9,055 nucleotides of DNA, from the NCBI GenBank assembly GCA_964383855.1, contig CAYLIP010000082.1, positions 1 through 9,055 on the forward strand. Reading direction: 5' to 3'. The position numbers and the translations under genes were made by a program. This stretch comes from CAZHAC01 sp964383855 (GTDB lineage: Bacteria; Chloroflexota; Dormibacteria; Dormibacterales; Dormibacteraceae). This document shows, one piece after another, positions 1-6,143 of this stretch. Position 1 is the stretch's first letter. Each line of letters starts with the position of its first letter. The notes beneath the pieces were generated by a model. That model saw only the letters and a list, made by a program, of their open reading frames with translations, was not told the origin of the DNA and made no database searches.

Positions 1-884
1 TGAAGATGGTCCACAACGGCATCGAGTACGCCGACATGCAGCTGATCGCCGAGGCCTACGATCTCCTGCGCCAGGCGCTCGAGCTCGAGCCCGCCCGCCT
101 GAGCGAGATCTTCTCGACCTGGAACGAGGGCGACCTCGATTCCTACCTGATCCAGATCACGGCCGAGGTGCTGGCCAAGGTCGACCGGCGCAGCGGCCTG
201 CCCCTGGTCGACGTGATCCTTGACGAGGCGGCGCAGAAGGGGACCGGCAAGTGGTCGAGCCAGTCGGCGCTCGACCTGGGGACCCCGACGACCGCGATCG
301 CGGAGGCGGTGTTCGCCCGCTACCTGAGTGCGATGAAGCCGGCCCGGGAGCGCGCCGCGCGGCGCCTGACGGGACCTGCCGGCCACCGCCGGGGAGAGGA
401 GCGGCTGATCGAGGACGTCCGCGACGCCCTCTATGCCAGCAAGGTCGTGGCCTACGCCCAGGGTTTCGCGCAGATGGCCGCCGCCGGCCAGGAATACGGG
501 TGGGACCTGCGGCTCGGCCGGCTGGCGACGATCTGGCGCGGCGGCTGCATCATCCGCGCTCGATTCCTGGACCGCATCCGGGAGGCCTACGACGCCGAGC
601 CCGAGCTCGAGAACCTCCTGCTGGCGCCCTACTTCACCGAAGCCCTGACGCGCACCCAGGCGGCCTGGCGGAGGGTGGTGGCCACCGCCGTCGAGCTCGG
701 CGTTCCCACCCCCGCCTTCTCCAGCGCGCTCGCCTTCTTCGACGGCTACCGCCGAGAGCGCGGGCCGGCCAACCTGCTCCAGGGGCTGCGCGACTATTTC
801 GGCGCCCACACCTACAAGCGCAGCGACCGCGAGGGCTCGTTCCACACTCGCTGGGCCCAGGACGGCGAGGAGGTCGAAGCTTGA
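1..884 (+). CDS. gnd: 6-phosphogluconate dehydrogenase (decarboxylating), 5'-truncated by the window edge
   Basis: This enzyme converts 6-phosphogluconate and NADP+ (or NAD+) to ribulose-5-phosphate, CO2 and NAD(P)H in the cytosolic oxidative pentose phosphate pathway. The visible part is about 293 residues against a usual 470-480. The N-terminal Rossmann domain, with the cofactor site, lies upstream of the window. The ATG at position 6 is not the start: the preceding bases read as a Val ending and Lys (AAG, 3-5), giving the family's K-M-V-H-N-G-I-E-Y block, which holds the catalytic Lys, His-Asn and Glu-Tyr. Further family blocks follow: GTGKWSSQSALDLG-P, E-A-V-F-A-R, and the C-terminal R-x-D-x-x-G-x-FHTRW that contributes Arg and His to the substrate site of the partner subunit. 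All expected residues in the visible part are present, so it looks functional. It ends at TGA 882-884, 40 nt before a MarC-family gene. Identification is secure; the start is unseen. Confidence 0.96.
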   Translation, partial: KMVHNGIEYADMQLIAEAYDLLRQALELEPARLSEIFSTWNEGDLDSYLIQITAEVLAKVDRRSGLPLVDVILDEAAQKGTGKWSSQSALDLGTPTTAIAEAVFARYLSAMKPARERAARRLTGPAGHRRGEERLIEDVRDALYASKVVAYAQGFAQMAAAGQEYGWDLRLGRLATIWRGGCIIRARFLDRIREAYDAEPELENLLLAPYFTEALTRTQAAWRRVVATAVELGVPTPAFSSALAFFDGYRRERGPANLLQGLRDYFGAHTYKRSDREGSFHTRWAQDGEEVEA

Positions 885-892
885 CCCGGGGT

Positions 893-913
893 CGCCGGGC
901 AGCTGGCCCGGCG
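893..913 (+). promoter_or_regulatory. Strong hairpin between gnd and the MarC gene
   Basis: Positions 893-900 (CGCCGGGC) are perfectly complementary to 906-913 (GCCCGGCG), with a 5-nt loop (AGCTG). Flanking CCGG-type bases could extend the stem. No T tract follows, so it is not a classical intrinsic terminator. It sits 9 nt after the gnd stop and ends 11 nt before the MarC GTG start, where no Shine-Dalgarno is visible. It could attenuate read-through or modulate translation. The role is inferred; the inverted repeat is seen directly. Confidence 0.5.
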
Positions 914-924
914 CCCGGCCGGCC

Positions 925-1527
925 GTGAACCTGGCGGCCTTTGGCGCCACCTTCGTCACCCTCTTCGTGATCATCGACCCGATCGGCAACGTGCCCGTCT
1001 TCGTGGTCCTGACCGGCTCCCGGCCGGCCGCGCAGCGTCGGCAGATCGCGGTCCAGGCGGCGGCCGGCGCGGGCGCCCTGATCGTGGTCTTCGCCCTCTT
1101 CGGAAGGCTCGTCCTCGACTACATGCACGTGTCGGTCGCCAGCCTCGCGATCGCCGGCGGCCTGCTGCTCCTGCTGGTCGCCCTCCAGATGTTCCAGGGC
1201 CACGACTTCGCCCTCAAGGAGACCGACAACCCGGCGCTCGTCCCGCTGGCCACGCCCTTGCTGGCCGGCCCGGGGGCGATCGCGGCGGTGATGGTGCTCG
1301 CCGACCGCAGCCCGGGCCTGGGGGGCCGGATCGGAGTCATCGCCGGCATCCTGGCGGTGGCCGTGCTGGTGGGGGCGACGCTCCTGGTCGCCAACCGCCT
1401 GGCGCGGCTGCTCCGGCCGGGCGGGGTGCATTTCCTGAGCCGGATCCTGGCGCTGCTCCTGAGCGCGATCGCGGTCCAGCTCATCGTCGATGCCGTCCGC
1501 ACGCTGGCCGCATCGCCGGCCGGCTAG
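925..1527 (+). CDS. MarC family (UPF0056) integral membrane protein
   Basis: A 200-residue inner-membrane protein of the MarC/NAAT family. Substrates are poorly established: some members were linked to neutral amino-acid transport, and the historic link of E. coli MarC to multidrug resistance was not upheld. About six hydrophobic segments are seen, at roughly residues 5-27, 44-64, 70-90, 107-126, 137-157 and 170-192. Two family motifs are clear: D-P-I-G-N-V-P-V-F near residue 18 and V-P-L-A-T-P-L-L-A-G-P-G-A-I at 106-119. Length matches the usual 190-220. The start is GTG at 925, because the first helix begins immediately after it and no ATG lies nearby. No clear Shine-Dalgarno precedes it, and a strong hairpin occupies the gap after gnd. 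Only 13 nt separate its stop from the cyclase start, suggesting co-transcription. Family assignment is firm; the transported substrate is unknown. Confidence 0.93.
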   Translation: MNLAAFGATFVTLFVIIDPIGNVPVFVVLTGSRPAAQRRQIAVQAAAGAGALIVVFALFGRLVLDYMHVSVASLAIAGGLLLLLVALQMFQGHDFALKETDNPALVPLATPLLAGPGAIAAVMVLADRSPGLGGRIGVIAGILAVAVLVGATLLVANRLARLLRPGGVHFLSRILALLLSAIAVQLIVDAVRTLAASPAG

Positions 1528-1540
1528 CCAGGATCGACGC

Positions 1541-2203
1541 ATGCGGGTGGTGGACCTCTCTCAGCCGGTGGTCGAGCACTTCCGCTATCGCGCCTCGCTC
1601 GAGCGGACGAGCGACGTCGCGCGGGGCGACCTGGCCACCGCGTCGCGGCTCTGCCTGGGCACCCACACCTACACCCACGTCGATGCCCCGAGCCACATGA
1701 TCGAGGGCGCCCCCACCCTGGACCAGGTGCCGCTGGATCGGTTCTGGGGCGAGGCCGAGGTCGCCGACTTGAGCGCCGTGCCCGACGCCACGGCGGTCAC
1801 CGCGGCCGACCTCGAGCGGGCGCTGCCCCGGCTCCGCGAGGGCGACGTGGCGCTGCTCCGGACCTCGCTCGAGCTGCGCGCGGACTGGCGCAGCCAGGAG
1901 TTCTGGGATCGCTCGCCGTGGCTGGACCGGTCGGCGGCCGCCTGGCTGGTCGAGCGGCGGGTGCGAGCGGTGGGCTACGACTTTCCTCAGGACCGGCCGA
2001 TCCGGCACCTGGGCCGGGGCGGTGTGACGCTCGCCGACATGCCCGTCCACGACCTGCACCTTCGGGCCGGCATCACCCAGGTCGAATACCTGCGCAATCT
2101 GCACCTGCTGGGCGGCGGGAGGGTGCTCTTCTTCGCCCTCCCGCTGAGCCTGCCCGGCGCTGACGGCAGCCCCTGCCGGGCGTTCGCCCTCCTGGAGGGC
2201 TGA
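1541..2203 (+). CDS. Cyclase family protein (kynurenine-formamidase-like metal hydrolase)
   Basis: A 220-residue protein of the cyclase superfamily (PF04199), whose characterised members include metal-dependent arylformamidase (KynB) and isatin hydrolase. The N-terminal V-V-D-L-S-Q-P strand and the metal-binding block at residues 42-52 (H-T-Y-T-H-V-D-A-P-S-H) are diagnostic. The family pattern is HxGTHxDxPxH, so the metal ligands His42, His46, Asp48 and His52 are kept but the usual Gly is Tyr44. The C-terminal part has the conserved Glu182 (I-T-Q-V-E-Y-L-R-N-L) and the final P-L-S-L-P-G-A-D-G-S-P-x-R-A block. The start at 1541 is preferred to an in-frame ATG at 1490: 1490 would overlap the MarC gene, whereas 1541 has AGGA at 1530-1533 seven nt upstream and gives the expected N-terminus. 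No tryptophan-degradation genes are adjacent, so kynurenine formamidase activity itself is not supported. Substrate unknown. Confidence 0.9.
   Translation: MRVVDLSQPVVEHFRYRASLERTSDVARGDLATASRLCLGTHTYTHVDAPSHMIEGAPTLDQVPLDRFWGEAEVADLSAVPDATAVTAADLERALPRLREGDVALLRTSLELRADWRSQEFWDRSPWLDRSAAAWLVERRVRAVGYDFPQDRPIRHLGRGGVTLADMPVHDLHLRAGITQVEYLRNLHLLGGGRVLFFALPLSLPGADGSPCRAFALLEG
2194..2199 (+). promoter_or_regulatory. Shine-Dalgarno GGAGGG fixing the GTG start of the carboxypeptidase
   Basis: GGAGGG lies inside the last codons of the cyclase gene and ends 5 nt before GTG 2205. The alternative in-frame ATG at 2217 would sit 17 nt away, too far, so GTG 2205 is preferred. The arrangement suggests translational coupling of the two genes. 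Confidence 0.7.
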
Positions 2204-2204
2204 C

Positions 2205-3416
2205 GTGGTGCTCTTCATGGCCCCGGCGCCCCGCCACAGGCTCCTGGCGGCTCTGCTGGTGGTCGCGGTGGGCGCGGGGCTGATCTGGTTCCAGGTCGCC
2301 CGCCCGCTGCCGCGAATCAGCGCCCGGCTGACCCTGCCGGCGGCGGAGCCGGTGGCGGGGGGCCGGCCCGCCGTGCCCTGGCCGGCCGACGGCGTGGCCG
2401 CGATCGGGGCCACCGAGATCGGTCTCATCGACACCAGCCCCGGCGACCGCCCGCTGCCCATGCTCAGCATCGCCAAGGTGGGCACGGCGCTCCAGGTGCT
2501 GGCCGACCATCCGCTCAAGAAGGACGAGCAGGGCCCGAGCGTGACCGTTTCCGAGGCCGATGTCGAGGATTACGTCCGGCGGAAGTCGGCCGGGGAATCG
2601 GTGGTGGCGGTCCAGGCCGGGGAGAAGCTGACCGAGTACCAGCTGCTCCAGGGCCTGCTGATCCCTTCGGCCAACAACTACGCCGCCATCCTGGCCAACT
2701 GGGACGCCGGTTCGATCCCGGCGTTCGTGGCGCGGCTGAACCAGAGGGCGCGCTCGCTCGGCATGAGGCAGACCAGCTACGCCGACCCGGCCGGGGTCGA
2801 GGAGGCGACTCGCTCCTCACCGTCCGACCTGGCGCGGGAGGCGGCGAGCGCGATCGCAGACCCCGTCCTGGCCGAGATCGTCGCCCAGCCGCAGGCCAGC
2901 CTGCCCGTGGCCGGCACCGTCTACAACGTGGACTACGGGCTCGGCCAGGGCGGCATCGCGGGCATCAAGACCGGCTCCGGGAACGGCTCGGCGGGTTTCA
3001 TGTTCGCCTCCCCCCATCGGGTCGCGGGCAGGACGCTGACCGTGGTCGGGGCGGTCATGGGAATGCCCACGCTGGACTCGGCTTTCGCCGCCGCCCGCCG
3101 GCTGATCGAATTCGAGAAGCGGACCATCGTCTACGAGCAGGTGCTTCCGGCCGGAGCGACGGTCGCCGCCTACGACGTCCCCTGGCAGCGCCCGGCCGGT
3201 CTCCGGACCCTTCGGGCGGCGGACCTGATCGAGTGGCCGGGGCTGCGTGCGCAGCGCCGGCTGCATGCTCCCCCGGCGCGCGTCCCCTCGCGGGCGGGCG
3301 CGCCCGCCGGCGAGCTGGAGATCCGGCTCGGCGACCAGAGTGTGAGCGTGCCGCTGGAGACGGCCACCGCCGTCGAGCCGGCCCCCACCGGCTGGCGGCT
3401 GACCAGGCTCGCATGA
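2205..3416 (+). CDS. D-alanyl-D-alanine carboxypeptidase (peptidase S11, low-molecular-weight PBP)
   Basis: A 403-residue serine DD-carboxypeptidase that removes the terminal D-Ala of peptidoglycan stem peptides outside the membrane, limiting cross-linking. An N-terminal hydrophobic stretch at about residues 13-30, preceded by Arg/His, looks like an uncleaved signal anchor or signal peptide. The three penicillin-binding motifs are in order and properly spaced: S88-I-A-K91 (SxxK nucleophile and base), S155-A-N157 (SxN) and K255-T-G257 (KTG). Other S11-like stretches are L-x-x-Y-x-L-L-Q-G-L-L-I-P-S-A-N-N and the S-Y-A-D-P-A-G block. The region from about residue 310 to the end looks like the beta-rich C-terminal domain of PBP5-type enzymes; I see no obvious C-terminal amphipathic anchor. 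It begins 1 nt after the cyclase stop, and its TGA overlaps the antiporter ATG (ATGA), so it sits in a tight operon. The family is secure; whether it acts as PBP5/DacA or DacF is not decidable here. Confidence 0.93.
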   Translation: MVLFMAPAPRHRLLAALLVVAVGAGLIWFQVARPLPRISARLTLPAAEPVAGGRPAVPWPADGVAAIGATEIGLIDTSPGDRPLPMLSIAKVGTALQVLADHPLKKDEQGPSVTVSEADVEDYVRRKSAGESVVAVQAGEKLTEYQLLQGLLIPSANNYAAILANWDAGSIPAFVARLNQRARSLGMRQTSYADPAGVEEATRSSPSDLAREAASAIADPVLAEIVAQPQASLPVAGTVYNVDYGLGQGGIAGIKTGSGNGSAGFMFASPHRVAGRTLTVVGAVMGMPTLDSAFAAARRLIEFEKRTIVYEQVLPAGATVAAYDVPWQRPAGLRTLRAADLIEWPGLRAQRRLHAPPARVPSRAGAPAGELEIRLGDQSVSVPLETATAVEPAPTGWRLTRLA

Positions 3417-4597
3417 CCAGGACGTGGCGCCTGCTCACGGGCGAGGACAGGGTGCTGCTCGGGCTCGCCGCCTTCGTGCCCGTGACCGTCGCCGCCGACC
3501 GGCTCCATGCCGCCCCCGCCCTCACGTTCTTTCTCTCGGTGATCGCGGTGGTGCCCCTGGCGGGGCTGATCGGCTCCGCCACCGACGCGCTGGCGGGCCG
3601 GATCGGCGCCCGCGCCGGCGGGCTGCTCAACGCCACCTTCGGCAACGCGCCCGACCTGCTGGTGGGCGTCTTCGGCCTCCAGAAGGGGCTGATCCCGGTT
3701 GTCAAGGCCACGCTTATCGGCGCTCTGATCAGCAACTCGGCGCTGATCATGGGCATCTGCTGCCTGGTCGCCGGGCTGCTGCACCGCCGTCCCACCTTCC
3801 GGCGCGCCGAGGCCGGTCACCACAGCGTCCTGATGCTGCTGGCGCTGGCCGGGATCGCGTTCCCGAGCGCAGCCTCGTTCGTGCTCTGCGGGAGCCGGGG
3901 CTGCGCCGGCGCCGCCGACCGCGCCGCCGTCCTCCATGCCAGCGTCGGCATCGCCGCCGTGCTCCTGCTCGCCTACGCGGCCTACATGGCGTTCGGCATC
4001 TTCGGGCTGGAGTCCCTGCGCGGGACCAGCGACCAGCGTCCAGCCGAGACGCGGCAGGTCCGCGGGGAACGCGACTGGCCGCTCTGGCTCTCGATCGGCC
4101 TGCTGGCGGCGGCCACGCTGCTGCTGCTGCCGGTGACCGACATCCTGACCGGCTCCGTCCAGATGGCGACCCGCGCCATCGGCTGGACGGACGTCTTCGT
4201 CGGCATCATCGTCATCGCCAACGCCGGCAACGTCGCCGAGGGCTACGCCGCCGTCAAGTTCGCGTTCAGCGCACCGGGTTCGACCGGTGGCGTGGGCGGC
4301 GCCCCGCCCGACCAGGATTCGGGGCTCGACCTGGCTTTGGGCATCGCCTCGGCGTCGTCGATCCAGATCGCCACCATGGTGGCGCCCCTGATCGTTCTCT
4401 ACGGGCTCACGCAGCATCCCATGAACCTGGTCTTCAGCCCGATCGAGCTCACCATCCTGGCGCTTCTGGTGCTCGTCTTCAACAACATCGCGCACGACGG
4501 CGAGTCGCACTGGCTCGAGGGCGCGCAGCTGATCGCGCTCTATGCGATGGCGGCCGTCATCTTCTTCGTGCTGCCCGCCGGCGCCTTCGGCGGCTGA
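3413..4597 (+). CDS. CaCA superfamily cation antiporter (Ca2+/H+ exchanger, Cax/ChaA-like)
   Basis: A 394-residue multi-pass membrane protein with about 10-11 hydrophobic segments and the two inverted alpha-repeats of the CaCA superfamily. Repeat 1 carries G-N-A-P-D at residues 77-81, followed by G-A-L-I-S-N. Repeat 2 carries G-N-V-A-E at 272-276, then D-L-A-L-G-I-A-S-A-S-S-I-Q-I-A, typical of Cax/ChaA proteins that export Ca2+ (or Na+/K+) in exchange for protons. Oddities: the repeat-1 acidic residue, usually Glu, is Asp81, and a Gly/Pro-rich stretch at about 286-303 separates the repeat-2 helix from D-L-A-L-G. The start ATG 3413 overlaps the carboxypeptidase TGA; a longer in-frame version from 3233 would lie inside that gene and lacks transporter character. 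Only AGG at 3406-3408 serves as a weak Shine-Dalgarno, fitting translational coupling. Its stop abuts the ctaA stop. Ion specificity is not readable. Confidence 0.9.
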   Translation: MTRTWRLLTGEDRVLLGLAAFVPVTVAADRLHAAPALTFFLSVIAVVPLAGLIGSATDALAGRIGARAGGLLNATFGNAPDLLVGVFGLQKGLIPVVKATLIGALISNSALIMGICCLVAGLLHRRPTFRRAEAGHHSVLMLLALAGIAFPSAASFVLCGSRGCAGAADRAAVLHASVGIAAVLLLAYAAYMAFGIFGLESLRGTSDQRPAETRQVRGERDWPLWLSIGLLAAATLLLLPVTDILTGSVQMATRAIGWTDVFVGIIVIANAGNVAEGYAAVKFAFSAPGSTGGVGGAPPDQDSGLDLALGIASASSIQIATMVAPLIVLYGLTQHPMNLVFSPIELTILALLVLVFNNIAHDGESHWLEGAQLIALYAMAAVIFFVLPAGAFGG

Positions 4598-5569
4598 TCA
4601 GGCGGGGCCGGGGAGGACGGCGGGCGCGGCGCGCGTCCGTTCCGCCCGGCGGTCGAGCGTGGCCTGGAGACCGAGGTAGGCGCAGGCGACGAAGACCAGA
4701 CCGGTGATCCCGGCATGTGCCAGCTCGCTCAGGAGGGAGAACCCGGAGAGCACCAGGTAGGCGCCCGCCGCGGCCTGGAGCAGGAGTGCTGCGATGGTCA
4801 GGACCGCGCCCGCGCGGAGGTCGGTCCGCTCACGAACGCGCGCTTGATAGAGGAGGAGCAGGCCCAGGGCGAGCACCACCGCGAGGGCGGCCAGCCCGCG
4901 GTGAAGCACGTCCACGGCCAGCTCGACGGCCCCGCCGTAGTGGCTGCCGGCGGTGCAGAGCGGCCAGGTCGGGCAGGCGGCGGCGGCTTCCGAGTGCCGG
5001 ATGAAGGCCCCCGAATAGACGAGCGCATAGACGTACGCGGCGAAGGCCCAGGTGGCGGCGCCCACGCCGCGGGGAACCGGCGGCGGCAGCGGGCGGTCGA
5101 TCCGCCAGACGTAGACGGCGACCAGCGCCGCCGAGGCCAGCGCGATCAGCGAAAACCCGAAGTGAAGGGCGAGCACGGGGGCCGACTGCGGGTACTTGAC
5201 CGCCCAGGCGCCCATACCGGCCTGGAGGAGCAGCGCGGCGATGAGCAGCGGGGTGAGGATTCTGACCGGGCGGCGCTCCCACCAGAGGGCGGCCACGAAG
5301 AGACAGAGAACAACGATCAGGAGTCCCTCGATCCCGGTCACGAAGCGGTGGGAGAACTCGATCCACGTCGAGAGGGCGAAGTTGGGGACCAGCTGGCCGC
5401 GGCAGAGCGGCCAGTCGCGGCCGCAGCCCTGGGCGGAACCGGTCGCCGTCACCACCTCGCCCATCAGCAGGACGGCGAACATCCCGGCCGCGGTCACGGC
5501 GGCCAGGGCGGTCGCGAACGGGCGGGCCCAGGTGCGCGCCCGCAGGTAGCGGAAAAAGCCGTTACCCAT
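4598..5569 (-). CDS. ctaA: Heme A synthase (COX15/CtaA), Cys-pair type
   Basis: Oxidises the C8 methyl of heme O to the formyl group of heme A for aa3-type cytochrome oxidase, in the cytoplasmic membrane. The protein is 323 residues with eight hydrophobic helices in two homologous halves. Each half has a Cys pair: C49/C56 (with D-W-P-L-C) and C199/C205 (T-W-P-L-C), the same spacing as in the Bacillus-type enzyme. It also has two heme-ligand-type histidines per half: H74 (E71-F-S-H-R) with H136, and H223 (L-H-R-G) with H285 (L-A-H-A). Glu71 matches the conserved catalytic Glu. The start is chosen at 5569 (M-G-N-G-F-F), just before helix 1, with a -10-like TAACCT exactly 7 nt upstream and no Shine-Dalgarno. 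In-frame ATGs at 5617 and 5623 would add 16-18 unconserved residues and cannot be excluded. No ctaB or oxidase subunit genes are visible nearby. It runs head-on into the antiporter. Confidence 0.93.
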   Translation of the reverse strand: MGNGFFRYLRARTWARPFATALAAVTAAGMFAVLLMGEVVTATGSAQGCGRDWPLCRGQLVPNFALSTWIEFSHRFVTGIEGLLIVVLCLFVAALWWERRPVRILTPLLIAALLLQAGMGAWAVKYPQSAPVLALHFGFSLIALASAALVAVYVWRIDRPLPPPVPRGVGAATWAFAAYVYALVYSGAFIRHSEAAAACPTWPLCTAGSHYGGAVELAVDVLHRGLAALAVVLALGLLLLYQARVRERTDLRAGAVLTIAALLLQAAAGAYLVLSGFSLLSELAHAGITGLVFVACAYLGLQATLDRRAERTRAAPAVLPGPA

Positions 5570-5576
5570 AACCCGG

Positions 5577-5582
5577 AGGTTA
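5577..5582 (-). promoter_or_regulatory. Candidate -10 box (TAACCT) for ctaA, leaderless geometry
   Basis: On the minus strand TAACCT (TAnnnT pattern) is followed by 7 nt and then ATG 5569, so transcription would begin at about the A of the start codon. No Shine-Dalgarno is present and no convincing -35 is seen. The assignment is inference from geometry. Confidence 0.4.
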
Positions 5583-5644
5583 GCGTCGTTGGGTAGGATG
5601 GCGGCCGGTCCAGTCATGTCCATGCCTGGGTATCCACGGCTGTC

Positions 5645-5650
5645 AGGGGG
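5645..5650 (+). promoter_or_regulatory. Shine-Dalgarno (AGGGGG) of the bactofilin gene
   Basis: AGGGGG lies 11 nt before ATG 5662, in an A/T-richer spacer that contains TTTAAAC. The spacing is slightly long, but this is one of the clearest ribosome-binding sites in the window and supports the 5662 start. Confidence 0.6.
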
Positions 5651-5661
5651 TTTAAACAAAC

Positions 5662-6090
5662 ATGGAAGTTCAGGAGCACACTGAGGAGATCGCACCCGAA
5701 TCTGCCGAGCAGGCCCAGGGCCAGACCCCGAGTGAGCGCCGCCGCCGCGGGGGCGAGCACAACGGGCCCTCCAACAACACCGTCGTCCTCGGCCCGCGGG
5801 ACCAGCTGATCGGCAAGCTCGTGATCGAGGGCGACCTGCGCATCCAGGGCACGGTCGAGGGCGAGCTGGAGGCCAGCGGCGACGTCGACGTCGAAGCCCG
5901 GTCCACCGTGCGCGCCAGCGTCCAGGGCCGCAACGTCAGCATCCGGGGCGAGGTCCACGGCGACACCACCGCGCGCGAAAGGCTGACTCTGGCCGGGACC
6001 GGGACGCTGAACGGCAACGTCAAGGTGCAGCGGCTCTCGATCGAGGACGGCGCCACCCTCAACGGCAACGTCACCATGGAGCGCGGCTAG
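5662..6090 (+). CDS. Bactofilin (polymer-forming cytoskeletal protein)
   Basis: A 142-residue bactofilin (PF04519, formerly DUF583). These proteins self-assemble without nucleotides into filaments or membrane-bound sheets that position peptidoglycan enzymes or other envelope machinery. Residues 1-37 are polar and low-complexity (Glu/Gln-rich, then an R-R-R-R cluster), the usual disordered N-terminal tail. Residues about 38-142 carry the beta-helix core: T-V-V-L-G-P, then I-x-G-x-L-x-I-E-G-D-L-R-I-Q-G-T-V-E-G-E-L repeats with Gly and beta-branched residues at regular intervals, ending L-N-G-N-V-T-M. Length is typical. The start has an AGGGGG Shine-Dalgarno. It is divergent from ctaA across 92 nt and is followed by a hairpin and a small ORF. 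No M23 peptidase, a common bactofilin partner, is adjacent, though a DD-carboxypeptidase lies about 2.2 kb away. The family call is secure; the cellular role is unknown. Confidence 0.95.
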   Translation: MEVQEHTEEIAPESAEQAQGQTPSERRRRGGEHNGPSNNTVVLGPRDQLIGKLVIEGDLRIQGTVEGELEASGDVDVEARSTVRASVQGRNVSIRGEVHGDTTARERLTLAGTGTLNGNVKVQRLSIEDGATLNGNVTMERG

Positions 6091-6102
6091 TCGGGACGGC
6101 GC

Positions 6103-6130
6103 GTAACCAGCGGGGACGGCTCCCCGTTAC
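6103..6130 (+). promoter_or_regulatory. Hairpin between bactofilin and the small ORF
   Basis: GTAAC (6103-6107) pairs with GTTAC (6126-6130), and GGGGA (6112-6116) pairs with TCCCC (6121-6125) around a CGGC loop, leaving a 4-nt CAGC bulge. No T tract follows, so it is a weak terminator candidate. Its 3' arm ends directly before the AGGGGG Shine-Dalgarno of the small ORF at 6144, so it could instead influence that ORF's translation or protect the 3' end of the bactofilin transcript. A direct repeat of GGGACGGC (6093-6100 and 6113-6120) overlaps it. Confidence 0.45.
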
Positions 6131-6143
6131 AGGGGGCGTGAGC

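Noticed and set aside
6..8. ATG at position 6 as the start of 6-phosphogluconate dehydrogenase
   Set aside because: It is an internal Met of the conserved K-M-V-H-N-G-I-E-Y block. The frame is open to the window edge and the N-terminal domain lies outside.
634..1542. Minus-strand open frame opposite the MarC gene
   Set aside because: Low-complexity Arg/Gln/Asp/Gly product; the sense frame encodes a clear six-helix MarC protein.
1490..2203. Longer cyclase reading from ATG 1490
   Set aside because: It would overlap the MarC gene by 38 nt and adds Arg/Pro-rich residues without family character. ATG 1541 has AGGA seven nt upstream and begins at the conserved first strand.
1481..2518. Minus-strand open frame opposite the cyclase and the start of the carboxypeptidase
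   Set aside because: It spans the boundary of two well-supported sense genes and shows no motif; a shadow.
3233..3412. N-terminal extension of the antiporter from 3233
   Set aside because: It lies inside the carboxypeptidase gene and gives Ala/Arg/Pro-rich sequence. ATG 3413 starts properly through an ATGA overlap.
3170..4510. Long minus-strand open frame (446 codons) across the carboxypeptidase and antiporter genes
   Set aside because: Its product is Arg/Gly/Asp/Gln-rich low complexity without family motifs. It is the antisense shadow of a clear CaCA antiporter in GC-rich DNA.
5575..5580. GGAGGT as a Shine-Dalgarno for the bactofilin
   Set aside because: It is on the plus strand but 81 nt upstream of ATG 5662. 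The AGGGGG at 5645-5650 is the plausible site.
4715..5596. Plus-strand open frame (293 codons) opposite ctaA
   Set aside because: Its product is hydrophilic and Gly/Arg/Glu-rich. The minus strand encodes heme A synthase with all Cys, His and Glu landmarks.
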